From Akkermansia muciniphila (GTDB taxonomy: Bacteria; Verrucomicrobiota; Verrucomicrobiia; Verrucomicrobiales; Akkermansiaceae): a stretch of 36,103 nucleotides of DNA. Below the pieces are notes generated by a model. It was not told where the DNA came from, searched no databases, and saw nothing but the letters and a program-made list of their open reading frames with translations. Location of the stretch: assembly GCA_945879075.1 (NCBI GenBank), contig CAMCUY010000014.1, positions 1-36,103 of the forward strand, written 5' to 3'. The stretch's first letter is position 1. Each line of letters opens with the position of its first letter. Below, piece by piece: positions 1 through 8,132 of this stretch. Both the position numbers and the translations under genes were made by a program.

Positions 1-2
1 AC

Positions 3-326
3 TACACGCTGGAGAACTACCACGGCGTGCCCGCCGCGCTGATGAAGAAATTCGAAGCCGAGCCGCTGATGATGAAATTCGCCCTGCCGCTTTACGACAA
101 GGTGCTCGGCCCCGCGCTGATCATCCTCGGCCTCGGCATCCTGCTCGGCCTCGCCTACCGCAGCTCGCTCTTCCTCCTCGGCCTGCTCTATATCAGCCTC
201 ACTTGGGGCCTCATCCTGATCAAGCAGGACGATGGAGTCTCCTGGCTCGCCACCCACATGATCCTAGTCGTCGCCGCGCTCGCCCTTGCGCAACACAACC
301 GCCTGGCTATCCTCAAGAAATGGTAA
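3..326 (+). CDS. DoxX-like membrane protein, 5' partial
   Basis: The reading frame is open from the window edge, so the N-terminus is missing. About 107 residues remain, with three hydrophobic stretches (around LGPALIILGLGILLGLAY, SLFLLGLLYISLTWGLILI and THMILVVAALALAQHN) separated by short polar turns. This looks like the last three helices of a four-helix DoxX-type inner-membrane protein. The family is established as small membrane proteins linked to thiosulfate or quinone redox or of unknown role. The stop codon (324-326) overlaps or abuts the start region of the Gfo/Idh oxidoreductase, so the two are probably co-transcribed. DoxX-like and Gfo/Idh genes are often neighbours in Verrucomicrobiota and Planctomycetota. 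A GTG at 27 could serve as an internal start, but the open frame upstream argues against it. Confidence 0.65.
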   Translation, partial: YTLENYHGVPAALMKKFEAEPLMMKFALPLYDKVLGPALIILGLGILLGLAYRSSLFLLGLLYISLTWGLILIKQDDGVSWLATHMILVVAALALAQHNRLAILKKW

Positions 327-331
327 ATCCC

Positions 332-1689
332 ATGACCACCGATCCTTCCAACTTCAGCCGTCGTGACTTCCTCTCGAAGTCACTTGCCGGCGCGGGTGCG
401 GGCCTCGTGCTCGGCGCGCCCAACATCCTCCGCGCCGCCAATCAAAGCGCTGGCTCGGACGCTATCCACGTCGCCCTTGTCGGTTTCGGCAAACAGGGCC
501 GGGAGGCCTTGTTCAATGCGATGAAAAACATCCCGGGACTCCATTTCCAGGCGGTGTGCGACATCTGGGACTACAACCGCAACGTCGCCGTCAATTCCGT
601 CAACGCCTTTCAGGGATCCAAGCCAAACGCCTACGTCGATATCGAGGAAATGCTGGCGAAGGAAAAGGGCCTCGACGTCGCCATCATCGCAACCCCCGAC
701 TTCTGGCACTCGCCCCATACCGTGAAATGCTTGGAAGCAGGCCTGCACGTCTATTGCGAAAAGATGATGGCGCACACCATCGAGGCCGCCCGCGAGATGG
801 TTAAAGCCATGGAGCGCACCGGCAAACTTTGCCAGATCGGCCACCAGCGCCGCTCCAATCCCCGCTACCGCTACACATTCAACCGCCTGATCAACGACAA
901 AAAGATTTGTGGCCAGATCGTCAACGCCAATGCCCAGTGGAACCGCTCCCTTGGTTCCTCGCAGAACATCGGGTTCAACAAAAAACTGACTATCGACCAG
1001 GCGGTTCTCAACCGCTTTGGATACAAGGACATGTTGCAGTTCATGAACTGGCGCACCTACCGCGACCTCTCCGGCGGCCCCATCTCCGACCTCGGCGCCC
1101 ATCAGATCGATATCTTCAACTGGTTCCTCGGCACCCCGCCCAAGCGCGTTTACGCCTCGGGCGGCAACTCCTATTTCAAGGATCGCGAGCACTTCGACAA
1201 CATGATGTGCATCTTCGACTACGACACCCCGCAGGGCGAGGTGCGCGCTTCCTATCAGGTTCTCACCACTACCAGCTACGGCGGGGGCTTTTACGAAAGC
1301 TTCATGGGCACTGAGGCGTCCATCAAGATCTCCGAAATCGCCGCTTCCTCGGCGATTTACCGCGAGAGCGGCGACCACGTCCCGGACTGGGGTGACTTGG
1401 TGGACCGCGGTTACCTGATCAAAAAGCCGGCACCACCCAAGCCCGAGCCGTCTGCCGACGCCGTCGCGGCCTACGAGTCCGCCGCACCGGACATCTACGA
1501 CCTGCCCGGTGGCTCCAGCAAGCCCGCCCACCAGCCGCACCTCGAAAACTTCTTCGACTCCGTGCGCGGCAAGGCCAAGCTCAACTGCGACGCCCGCCAC
1601 GCCTTCGAAAGCGAAGCTCCCATCTTCTGGGTGAATCCCTCCGCTCTCAGCAAACAACCGATCGACTTTACCTCCGAACACCTCTCCGT

Positions 1690-1693
<4 letters not shown>
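332..1693 (+). CDS. Gfo/Idh/MocA family oxidoreductase with twin-arginine signal
   Basis: This 453-residue NAD(P)-dependent sugar oxidoreductase family protein is probably exported. The N-terminus carries SRRDFLSKSLAGAGAG followed by a hydrophobic stretch, a typical Tat signal, which supports the start at 332 (ATG 320 is an alternative in the same frame). The Rossmann loop is VALVGFGKQGRE. The family EKP motif appears as CEKMMAHT, so Pro is replaced by Met. The motif GGPISDLGAHQIDIFNWFLG (HxxD type) marks the second half of the fold and the likely catalytic region. Secreted Gfo/Idh proteins are very abundant in Verrucomicrobiota and usually act on sugars or sugar derivatives; the substrate here is unknown. 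The stop codon overlaps the start of the downstream lipoprotein (ATGA at 1690), indicating translational coupling. Confidence 0.88.
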
Positions 1694-2424
<731 letters not shown>

Positions 2425-2461
2425 TTTCCGGGCTGGCCGGGACAGGATGTTCCGGGTGACT

Positions 2462-2499
2462 AAAATTCCCAATCGCGTACCGCCGCGATTGGGAATTTT
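2462..2499 (+). terminator. Perfect 16-bp hairpin terminator
   Basis: The left arm 2462-2477 (AAAATTCCCAATCGCG) is exactly complementary to the right arm 2484-2499, with a 6-nt loop TACCGC. The arms begin with A4 and end with T4, so the structure can terminate transcripts from either strand. It ends the DoxX / Gfo-Idh / lipoprotein unit 38 nt after the last stop. Confidence 0.85.
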
Positions 2500-2564
2500 C
2501 ATTGTAACCGAGCCGCTGTTTGCTACAAGCAGCACGGATCGAAAATAGATCGTCCCGAACACTC

Positions 2565-4631
2565 ATGAACCCGAAGCCCAAAAAACCCGTCGCCCTTTAC
2601 GGCGCAGCCAGCCTGCTCGCAGTAGCGGGCATCTCCGCCATTTGCCTGAATGCCGGTGACCCGTCACCCGTGGCGGCCGGCTCCTCTCCGCAGCGCGCCA
2701 AATCCAGCGCGGCCCCCGCCACAGCGGCGGCGAACCGGGCCGAGGACGCGGCGCTCGCAGCGCAAGGACTCTTGTGGGAACGCGGCGCGGCCGGGCAAAA
2801 GGAGCTCCGCGCCTCCATCCCCGTGCAAGCCGAACCGCTGCGCGCGGTGGTCGGCCAAGCGGCGGGAACCCGCGTGAAACTCGATCTGTCCGACCGCTTC
2901 GCCGCCCTTGCCGGGGAAGTCACCGTCTCGTCCACCCAGGACGACGGCACCGTCGTCACCCACGTCCGGATCGACGGCGAGCCGCAAGGCACGCTGACCG
3001 TGCAGGAAAACAAGGCGCTCGGATTTTTCCTCGGCCAGCTGTATTTCGACGCGCATCCGGTCGCTTATGAATTCCGCCCCTCGGGCAGCGGCCTGATGGC
3101 CAGCCGCCACGCGCTCAGCGGTTTGCTGTGCTCGATGCTCAACCAAAACCTGGACGGCATCGAAGCGATGGGCTTGCCGCCGCTCGACAAGGCCAAGGCG
3201 GAAGCCGCACGCAAGAGCGAGGAAGAGGCCAAGGCGAAAAACAAGCTGATCCAGGAAGCCAAGCCTGGCGGCACCACCGCGCTCGGAATCTCGGTCTTGG
3301 ACGCCTCGATCAGCGAGGGAAATTCGGGAACCAAGAATCTATCCGTCACCGTCAGGCTCTCCAAGTCCGACCGCACGAAAACCATTTCCGCGAGTTACGT
3401 GACCCAGGACGGCACGGCCGCTGCGGGCAGTGACTACACCGCCGTGGGCGGGACCGTGACCTTCGCGCCCGGCACCACCACCCGCACCGTCTCCGTGCCG
3501 ATCAGCGGCGACACCACGCTTGAGCCTAACGAAAGCTTCCTGCTGCTGCTTTCCAATCCCGTGAACGCGGTCATCTCGGATGGTAGCGCCACCTGCACGA
3601 TCAGCAATGACGAAGCGGCACCGAGCAACGTGCCGCTTCTCAACAGCCTGCCCGGCGCCGTGGCCGTAGCCTACCTCGACATGGACGGCCAGGTCGTCAC
3701 CGGCACCCAGTGGCTGAACGGCGGCACCATCAACGCGGGCGCCATTTCCACCACCTACACCCAGGCCCAGATGACGGAAATCTGGCGGCGCTCCGCGGAA
3801 GACTACGCGCCGTTCCAGATCAACGTCACCACCGACGAGGCGGCTTATCTCGCCGCCCCCTCGAACCGCCGCATCCGCTGCGTCATCACCCCGGACAACG
3901 AGTGGTATGGCAACTACGGCGGAGTCGCCTACATCAACTCATTCACCTGGACCGGCGACACGCCGTGCTGGGTTTTCTCCGATCAGCTCTCAAACTCCGC
4001 CCGCTACATCGCGGAAGCCTGCTCGCATGAAATCGGCCACACCCTCGGCCTGCTCCACGACGGCCGCAGCTCGCCGTCCGAAGGTTACTACACCGGCCAC
4101 GGCAGCGGCGAAACCGGCTGGGCCCCGATCATGGGCGTCGGCTATTATCAACTGCTCGTCCAGTGGTCGCGCGGCGAATATCTGAGCGCCAACAACAAGG
4201 AAGACGACCTGGCCAAGATCACCACCAACAACGGGTTCACCTATCGCGGCGACCAGCAGCCCGGCACTCCCGCCGGCGCGCCCGCGCTCGCGGTCAGCGG
4301 CTCCTCCGTTTCCGGCTCGGGCATCATCGAGACCGGCAGTGACGCGGACACCTTCGCCTTCACCACCAACGGCGGCACCGTCAGCCTGACCGTGCTCGGC
4401 GACGCCACCAGCCAGAACCTCGATGTGCTGGCAGAAATCCTCGACGCCTCCGGCAACGTCCTCGCCGCCTCCAACCCGAACACGCTCACCGACGCCACGG
4501 TCTCCGCGAGCCTCGCCGCCGGCAGCTACTTCGTCCGCATTTCCGGAGTCGGTCGCGGAGATCCGCTCGCCACCGGCTACACCGATTACGGCTCGCTCGG
4601 CCAATACAGCATCAGCGGCACGGCGCCCTGA
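2565..4631 (+). CDS. Secreted metzincin-type zinc metalloprotease with Calx-beta and pre-peptidase C-terminal domains
   Basis: This 688-residue exported protein starts at ATG 2565, just before KKPVALYGAASLLAVAGISA, an N-terminal signal or anchor helix. Residues about 241-351 form a Calx-beta domain (SVLDASISEGNSG through GTAAAGSDYTAVGGTVTF to CTISNDE). The catalytic motif is HEIGHTLGLLHD at residues 488-499. It matches the metzincin consensus HExxHxxGxxH exactly: three zinc His, catalytic Glu and the turn Gly. A Met-turn-like WAPIMGVGYY follows. Residues about 580-688 resemble a pre-peptidase C-terminal (PPC) beta domain common in secreted proteases. It probably degrades extracellular protein; the substrate is unknown. 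It is convergent with the ankyrin gene. Its last codons lie in a tandem duplication. Confidence 0.85.
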   Translation: MNPKPKKPVALYGAASLLAVAGISAICLNAGDPSPVAAGSSPQRAKSSAAPATAAANRAEDAALAAQGLLWERGAAGQKELRASIPVQAEPLRAVVGQAAGTRVKLDLSDRFAALAGEVTVSSTQDDGTVVTHVRIDGEPQGTLTVQENKALGFFLGQLYFDAHPVAYEFRPSGSGLMASRHALSGLLCSMLNQNLDGIEAMGLPPLDKAKAEAARKSEEEAKAKNKLIQEAKPGGTTALGISVLDASISEGNSGTKNLSVTVRLSKSDRTKTISASYVTQDGTAAAGSDYTAVGGTVTFAPGTTTRTVSVPISGDTTLEPNESFLLLLSNPVNAVISDGSATCTISNDEAAPSNVPLLNSLPGAVAVAYLDMDGQVVTGTQWLNGGTINAGAISTTYTQAQMTEIWRRSAEDYAPFQINVTTDEAAYLAAPSNRRIRCVITPDNEWYGNYGGVAYINSFTWTGDTPCWVFSDQLSNSARYIAEACSHEIGHTLGLLHDGRSSPSEGYYTGHGSGETGWAPIMGVGYYQLLVQWSRGEYLSANNKEDDLAKITTNNGFTYRGDQQPGTPAGAPALAVSGSSVSGSGIIETGSDADTFAFTTNGGTVSLTVLGDATSQNLDVLAEILDASGNVLAASNPNTLTDATVSASLAAGSYFVRISGVGRGDPLATGYTDYGSLGQYSISGTAP

Positions 4632-4670
4632 TCGCCACAGGTCGCTGAAAGTGACGAGCCAATTAGGGGG

Positions 4671-4767
4671 AGTGGACATCTTGTCCACTTGCCGATGCGC
4701 GGCGAAAGCGGAAATGCGAAGCTCATCTCTTCCTCTTCCCATCGGCCATGCGGACAGAATGTCCGCA
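4671..4767. terminator. Pair of short 3'-end hairpins (copy 1)
   Basis: Hairpin one, 4671-4689: AGTGGACA, loop TCT, TGTCCACT. Hairpin two, 4749-4767: TGCGGACA, loop GAA, TGTCCGCA. Both stems are perfect (8 bp). The first has a pyrimidine loop on the plus strand, the direction of the metalloprotease. The second has a pyrimidine loop (TTC) on the minus strand, the direction of the ankyrin gene. Neither has a clear U-tract, so a terminator or 3'-stabiliser role is inferred from position. Confidence 0.6.
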
Positions 4768-4882
4768 CTCCTTATAGCTGCGCCCTCACTTCGATAACTC
4801 GTCGATGGCTGACTAATACAGCATCAGCGGTACGGCACCCTGATCGCCACGGGTCGCTAAAACTGACGGGCCAATTAGGGGG

Positions 4883-4979
4883 AGTGGACATCTTGTCCAC
4901 TTGCCGATGCGTGGCGAAAACGGAAATGCAGAGCTCACATCTTCCTCTTCCCATCGGCCATGCGGACAGAATGTCCGCA
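4883..4979. terminator. Pair of short 3'-end hairpins (copy 2)
   Basis: Exact second copy of the two hairpins in the tandem duplication: 4883-4901 (loop TCT) and 4961-4979 (loop GAA on plus, TTC on minus). The latter lies 19 nt beyond the ankyrin stop codon in its direction of transcription. Confidence 0.6.
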
Positions 4980-4997
4980 CTCCTTATAGCTGCGCCC

Positions 4998-5642
4998 TCA
5001 CTTCGATAACTCGTCGATGGCCGGCTGGTTCTTGTATTGCTTGGCGATGTCGAGCGCGGTGACGCCCTGCTTCGAGACCACCGCGGGATTCACCTTATGG
5101 TCGAGCAGCAGCCGGATGATTTCCGCGCCCCCGCTGGCGGCGGCCTCGTGCAAGGCCGTGCCGCCGAGCTCGCTGAGCGTCATCGGGTCCGCGCCGGCGG
5201 CGAGAATGGCTTTGGCGGTTTCGAGCTGGTTCTTGGCGGCGGCGTGGTGCAGCGGGGTCCAGCCGTCCTTGTCGCGCGGGTTGGGTTTCGCACCGGCTTT
5301 AAGCAGCGCCGCGGCGACGGCCGGGTTGTTCCGGTCCACCGCGAGATGCAGCGGCGTACGCTGCGAGGCATTCACCGTATTGGGATCAGCTCCCGCCTCT
5401 AACATGTAAAGGGCGATCTCCGCCTTGTTGCGTATCACCGCTTGTTCCAGCGGCGGGCGTGAGTTTTCACGGCCACCTTGGTTGAGGCTTTTCGGATTCG
5501 CGGCGATGTGGAGACGCACGTCGCTGAGGTCGCCCTTGGCGATGGATTCATCGATGGTCGGATAAACCGGAGCGGCCGCGACCGCGCTGGCGGAGGCGAC
5601 AACAAGCCAGAGGGCGGGAAGGATGTTTGTGAGGAGCTTCAT
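4998..5642 (-). CDS. Exported ankyrin-repeat protein
   Basis: The 214-residue product has an N-terminal signal peptide (KLLTNILPALWLVVASASAVAAAP), so it likely acts in the periplasm or outside. Five ankyrin-type repeats follow from about residue 45. Clear copies are QRTPLHLAVDRNNPAVAAALLKAGA, DGWTPLHHAAAKNQLETAKAILAAGA and GGTALHEAAASGGAEIIRLLLD, the last turning into a partial repeat GVTALDIAKQY. Ankyrin repeats bind other proteins and have no catalytic role. It is convergent with the secreted metalloprotease. Periplasmic ankyrin proteins sometimes act as partners or inhibitors of secreted enzymes, but nothing here proves that. Its last seven codons are duplicated upstream at 4786-4808. Confidence 0.85.
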   Translation of the reverse strand: MKLLTNILPALWLVVASASAVAAAPVYPTIDESIAKGDLSDVRLHIAANPKSLNQGGRENSRPPLEQAVIRNKAEIALYMLEAGADPNTVNASQRTPLHLAVDRNNPAVAAALLKAGAKPNPRDKDGWTPLHHAAAKNQLETAKAILAAGADPMTLSELGGTALHEAAASGGAEIIRLLLDHKVNPAVVSKQGVTALDIAKQYKNQPAIDELSK

Positions 5643-6048
5643 CGGGGTTTTCTACGCGTCTTGCTGGCGGGTATTTCACCGATTTTCACTGGCCGAAATG
5701 TCGGAGAGTGAGGAGGGTGGCAATTCCTGTCCACCAAGCGAATGACGAGAGTTGTAGCGGCGGTCTGCGACCGAGGATGGCGAATGAAGAGTGCGCTACT
5801 AAGAGTTTGCTTTCTGCGGGAGGCCCCTGAAAGAGCCATTGGGTCGGACCGGCCTGCCTGTCGTAGCCATCTTGGCCTTCGTGGCTTCAGCGAAGTAGGC
5901 GGCGTAGACTGGAGGGCGGGGAAATGGGGGTTGGTGTGATGAAATTGGCACCTGTGCCACATCCCGAGTTGGTCGATGGTGACTCAGTGTTGCTCGAATT
6001 GGCGCCACTCAGCCAACCGGTCAAGATTGGCCGCCACCGTGCACCGCG
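5643..6048. other. Non-coding accessory stretch
   Basis: No convincing gene. It holds an imperfect hairpin at 5717-5734 (GTGGCA, loop ATTCC, TGTCCAC) of the same style as the 3'-end hairpins, a 47-bp repeat (5806-5852) shared with 9005-9050, and a small TGGCA/TGCCA inverted repeat near 5945-5958. A 52-codon plus-strand frame (5939-6097) is open but unlike anything recognised. Confidence 0.5.
5806..5852. repeat. Dispersed 47-bp repeat, copy 1
   Basis: Nearly identical to 9005-9050, differing by one inserted base and two or three substitutions near the right end. Read on the minus strand it can fold (CTTTC...GAAAG with inner GGG...CCC). It can also be read as WLFQGPPAESK, as in the broken gene at 8732-9082, but the extra base here breaks that frame. 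Weaker similarity continues about 16 bp further, so this may be a decayed fragment of the same gene. Confidence 0.8.
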
Positions 6049-6282
6049 TCACATCGCGATGAAATCACGGCCTTCCGCAGCGCACCAGAGACGATAAATA
6101 TTCGTTAGGTTCTGACGGGCACCTGTGACAGGAATTTTAAGGAAACCACGGCGCTTGGCCGCTTCAAAGAGTTCGCGTTCCCTCTGCGTGAGACGGTGAC
6201 CCACCCGGCGGCTGCCGATCTTGGCATGCGTCGCATCTCCCCGGCTCAGGCGTTCGACGTCGTCTTTGCCAGGTCGTTGCAT
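6049..6282 (-). CDS. Small conserved-looking hypothetical protein
   Basis: A 77-residue basic protein with ATG start at 6282. Its central part, KIGSRRVGHRLTQRERELFE, continues into AKRRGFLKIPVTGARQNLTNIYRLWC. It looks like a real folded helical peptide: regular amphipathic spacing, one Trp and a conserved-looking YRLWC. No known domain is recognised. It lies upstream of nothing obvious and follows the small membrane protein on the same strand (22 nt away), so the two may share a transcript. The basic, helix-rich composition would suit nucleic-acid binding, but that is only a guess. Confidence 0.55.
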   Translation of the reverse strand: MQRPGKDDVERLSRGDATHAKIGSRRVGHRLTQRERELFEAAKRRGFLKIPVTGARQNLTNIYRLWCAAEGRDFIAM

Positions 6283-6303
6283 GATCCAATCTTGTTTGAC
6301 ACA

Positions 6304-6519
6304 TCAACCGCAACGCTCGGCATAGCGATCAAAGCGATTGGATAAAATCAGAAAAGTCGGAGCCCAGAGACCCACGAAAATTCCAAACCGTTCTGCATGG
6401 GCCAAGGACTCCGCGGTGGTCCCACCCGTGAGAAACCAAATCGCGATCGACCCGATAATTGAGGCGAAGCCCAAGATAAAACATAGATTGCTGAGCTGTT
6501 TAAGTTGTTTTGATTTCAC
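6304..6519 (-). CDS. Small two-helix membrane protein
   Basis: About 71 residues from a GTG at 6519; an earlier in-frame GTG at 6564 would add 15 residues that look less natural. After a short basic start (KSKQLKQLSN) come two hydrophobic segments, LCFILGFASIIGSIAIWFL and FGIFVGLWAPTFLILS, separated by a short polar turn, ending NRFDRYAERCG. This predicts a small inner-membrane hairpin protein. The function is not known and no partner is evident. It is on the same strand as the 77-residue hypothetical protein and the SRPBCC gene. Confidence 0.6.
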   Translation of the reverse strand: MKSKQLKQLSNLCFILGFASIIGSIAIWFLTGGTTAESLAHAERFGIFVGLWAPTFLILSNRFDRYAERCG

Positions 6520-6599
6520 CTTAAAATTCTTGCACCTCTCGTTTTCCGTGCAAGCTAAAATCACACAAAGTCGGCGGAACGCAGGCAGTTCTAGGAAAT

Positions 6600-7058
6600 T
6601 TACGCTTCAAGTGCCCACTTTCGAGTGCGGCGGTGGCGGTATTTGAAAAGAATCGTTAAGTAAATTCTTACCGCTGTCTCAGAAACGAGATGCCCCCACC
6701 ATGAGTGCCCCCACTGATAGGTGATGGTGTCAACCATGACGCAGCGATCTTTGCCTCGTTTTTCAAAGCGGTGCTCGTGAATGAATAGTGTGAAAGGCCC
6801 TTTGACGATTTCATCAACCAAAATATGAGGTGGATCCACCTTCTTCCAGCGGCAGGTCCAGCGCATCGGGATAATCCACCAATCCCGGCAATGCAGTTCA
6901 ATCAAGCGGCCCTCTTGCGCCGGACCATCGGTTTTCAGGCTGACGAGTTTCAAGGTGGGCGGCATGACTTCCGTCAGATTCGATGGATCACTGTGGAATT
7001 TGAACATGACTTCCGCGCTGGCCGCGAGTGGGGTGCTGGTGTGGAAAATCGAGGGCAT
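6600..7058 (-). CDS. SRPBCC family protein (polyketide cyclase/START-like fold)
   Basis: A 152-residue protein starting MPSIFHTSTPLAASAEVMFKFHSD, the usual opening beta strand and helix of the SRPBCC helix-grip fold. The pattern IELHCRDWWIIPMRWTCRW, then VDEIVKGPFTLFIHEHRFEKRG and a closing VMVDTITYQW followed by a C-terminal helix, matches the family. Members bind small hydrophobic ligands in a central cavity; the ligand here is unknown. In many bacteria such a gene sits with DUF2256 and photolyase-related genes. Here a damaged DUF2256 gene lies just upstream on the same strand, while no photolyase is present. Confidence 0.75.
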   Translation of the reverse strand: MPSIFHTSTPLAASAEVMFKFHSDPSNLTEVMPPTLKLVSLKTDGPAQEGRLIELHCRDWWIIPMRWTCRWKKVDPPHILVDEIVKGPFTLFIHEHRFEKRGKDRCVMVDTITYQWGHSWWGHLVSETAVRIYLTILFKYRHRRTRKWALEA

Positions 7059-7076
7059 GATTGGCTTAACGAAGCA

Positions 7077-7283
7077 TCAGAATAAGCTGCATGGCAAGAC
7101 AAAGACCGCGAAGTGTCCAAGCAAATGTCCGCCACATGTGGTAGTGTGAAGGTTCGTCTGTAAAAGCTCGCTGCAATAGCAGACCATTTCCCAATCCCGC
7201 TCCCATTTTTTCCGCCAGGCGAAAGGTCGTCCACAGTGGAGACAGATTTTTTCCGGCAAATTCGCCTTTTTCACGCCTTTCAT
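7077..7283 (-). pseudogene. DUF2256-like zinc-ribbon protein, degenerate 3' end
   Basis: From ATG 7283 the product reads [20 protein letters not shown] followed by [15 protein letters not shown]. This is a near-perfect DUF2256 signature (NLPxKxCxxCGRPFxWRKKWERxWxxVxYCSExC). After YCSE the family should give a last Cys and a basic tail (RCRR...). Here the frame gives [11 protein letters not shown] instead, while the neighbouring frame reads YRRT. This suggests a frameshift at about 7155-7165. The native protein is about 45-55 residues with four Cys binding a metal. Here the fourth ligand is lost, so it is probably non-functional. It lies 18 nt upstream of the SRPBCC gene. Confidence 0.6.
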
Positions 7284-7294
7284 AAGACTTCTCT

Positions 7295-7362
7295 GGGGTC
7301 GGTCCCCGCAGCAGAACAAATGCGCCATTTTTGATGGCGAAATATTACACTGCGGGGACCCC
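7295..7362. repeat. Palindromic element with nested hairpin
   Basis: The outer arms 7295-7311 and 7350-7362 pair over 13 bp (GGGGTC...CCCCGCAG with CTGCGGGGACCCC), with a 3-nt bulge (GGT) on the left. Inside, CGCCAT 7323-7328 pairs with ATGGCG 7334-7339 across a 5-nt loop. It looks like a small palindromic repeat of the REP type, possibly mobilised in trans by a REP-associated transposase; none is in the window. It sits directly upstream of the damaged DUF2256 gene. A similar word, TCTCTGGGGTC, recurs at 8261-8271. Confidence 0.6.
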
Positions 7363-7433
7363 ATTTTTCGCAGGAGAAGAGGCGGCCATGGGTTGACCAC
7401 CTCTTCTAGGATGCGATGAAACTATCAGACCGC

Positions 7434-8132
7434 TTACGCCGCGCGCTTGATGCGGCGGTGGGTGAGGAGGCCACCGACACCCAGCGCCAGCAGGCCCAGG
7501 CTGGACGGCTCGGGCACGGCGGTGGAGAGTGCGATCGCATTTCCAGGGCCGGCGCCCGCCATCCCGAAAGTGGCACCGTTGTCTATGGTGTAAAACACAT
7601 TGTCCTGGAGCGCCAGTGGCCTGGCTGTGTCCTTGGCGACGGAACGAGACCACTTGATAAAGTTTGTGTTGTCGCTATTATTTGGTGTCATCGCTAGGCC
7701 GATCAGGAACTTTTAGTTTGCCTTGATCGCATAGGGAGTGTCCAGCAGTACCGGGAACATGGTGGTTGTGCTCACCAGGGCTGCAGTGAAGTTCTGCGTG
7801 TAGACAGGCAATTGTTCGTCGTTCGGTTCGTTGGCGGTAGTTTCGAAGATCGAGAGGGTAAATGTTCCACCTCCGTAGGTGCCATTTTGAATTGCAAGGC
7901 CGAATGAGATCTCTCCGAGTTGGGCGGTGGAGCTTCCTAGAAAGCCAATCCCACCCAGAAAGCTCGCTGGGTTCAGTCCGTTCGTAATTTCGCTAGAGCC
8001 TCCGAGGGAGGTGCCACCGGCGGTGCTGTCGTAGAGGATGGTGGATGCCGCGGCTGGCAGTGTCATTGCGAGCAGGAGGGGTGCCAGGAACACGCCGGTT
8101 TTAATGGCGGTCTTTGTGTGTTTTGTTTTCAT
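7434..8132 (-). pseudogene. PEP-CTERM sorted protein split by an in-frame TAA
   Basis: The 5' part (8132 down to 7716) encodes 139 residues. These comprise a signal peptide (KTGVFLAPLLLAMTLPAAAS) and a beta-rich body (ILYDSTAGGTSLGGSSEITN...) of choice-of-anchor style, ending TPYAIKAN. A TAA at 7713-7715 follows. The same frame then continues without shift as KFLIGLAMTPNNSDNTNF... and ends in a classic PEP-CTERM tail: VPEP, a hydrophobic helix SSLGLLALGVGGLL, and a basic end THRRIKRAA. The family is anchored or processed by exosortase/archaeosortase-type enzymes. The intact protein would have been about 232 residues. With the stop, the product lacks its sorting signal and would be released or degraded. 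Either a recent nonsense mutation or a sequence error is possible. Confidence 0.85.

Larger units (their letters stand above)
4603..5020. repeat. Tandem duplication, two 206-bp copies spanning two convergent gene ends
   Basis: Copy 1 is 4603-4808 and copy 2 is 4815-5020, separated by the 6 nt CTGACT. I count about 12 mismatches, all in the first half; roughly the last 95 bp are identical. Copy 1 contains the true 3' end of the metalloprotease plus a ghost of the ankyrin gene end. Copy 2 contains a ghost of the metalloprotease end (YSISGTAP and stop still readable, both coding differences synonymous) plus the true ankyrin 3' end. Each copy carries two short hairpins. Confidence 0.95.

Noticed and set aside
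380..1681. 433-codon minus-strand frame opposite the Gfo/Idh gene
   Set aside because: Antisense shadow of a gene with clear Tat signal and Rossmann motifs.
5939..6097. 52-codon plus-strand frame MKLAPVPHPELVDGDSVLLE...
   Set aside because: It is open and looks moderately protein-like, but it overlaps the end of the opposite-strand gene at 6049, has no recognised similarity and no clear ribosome-binding site.
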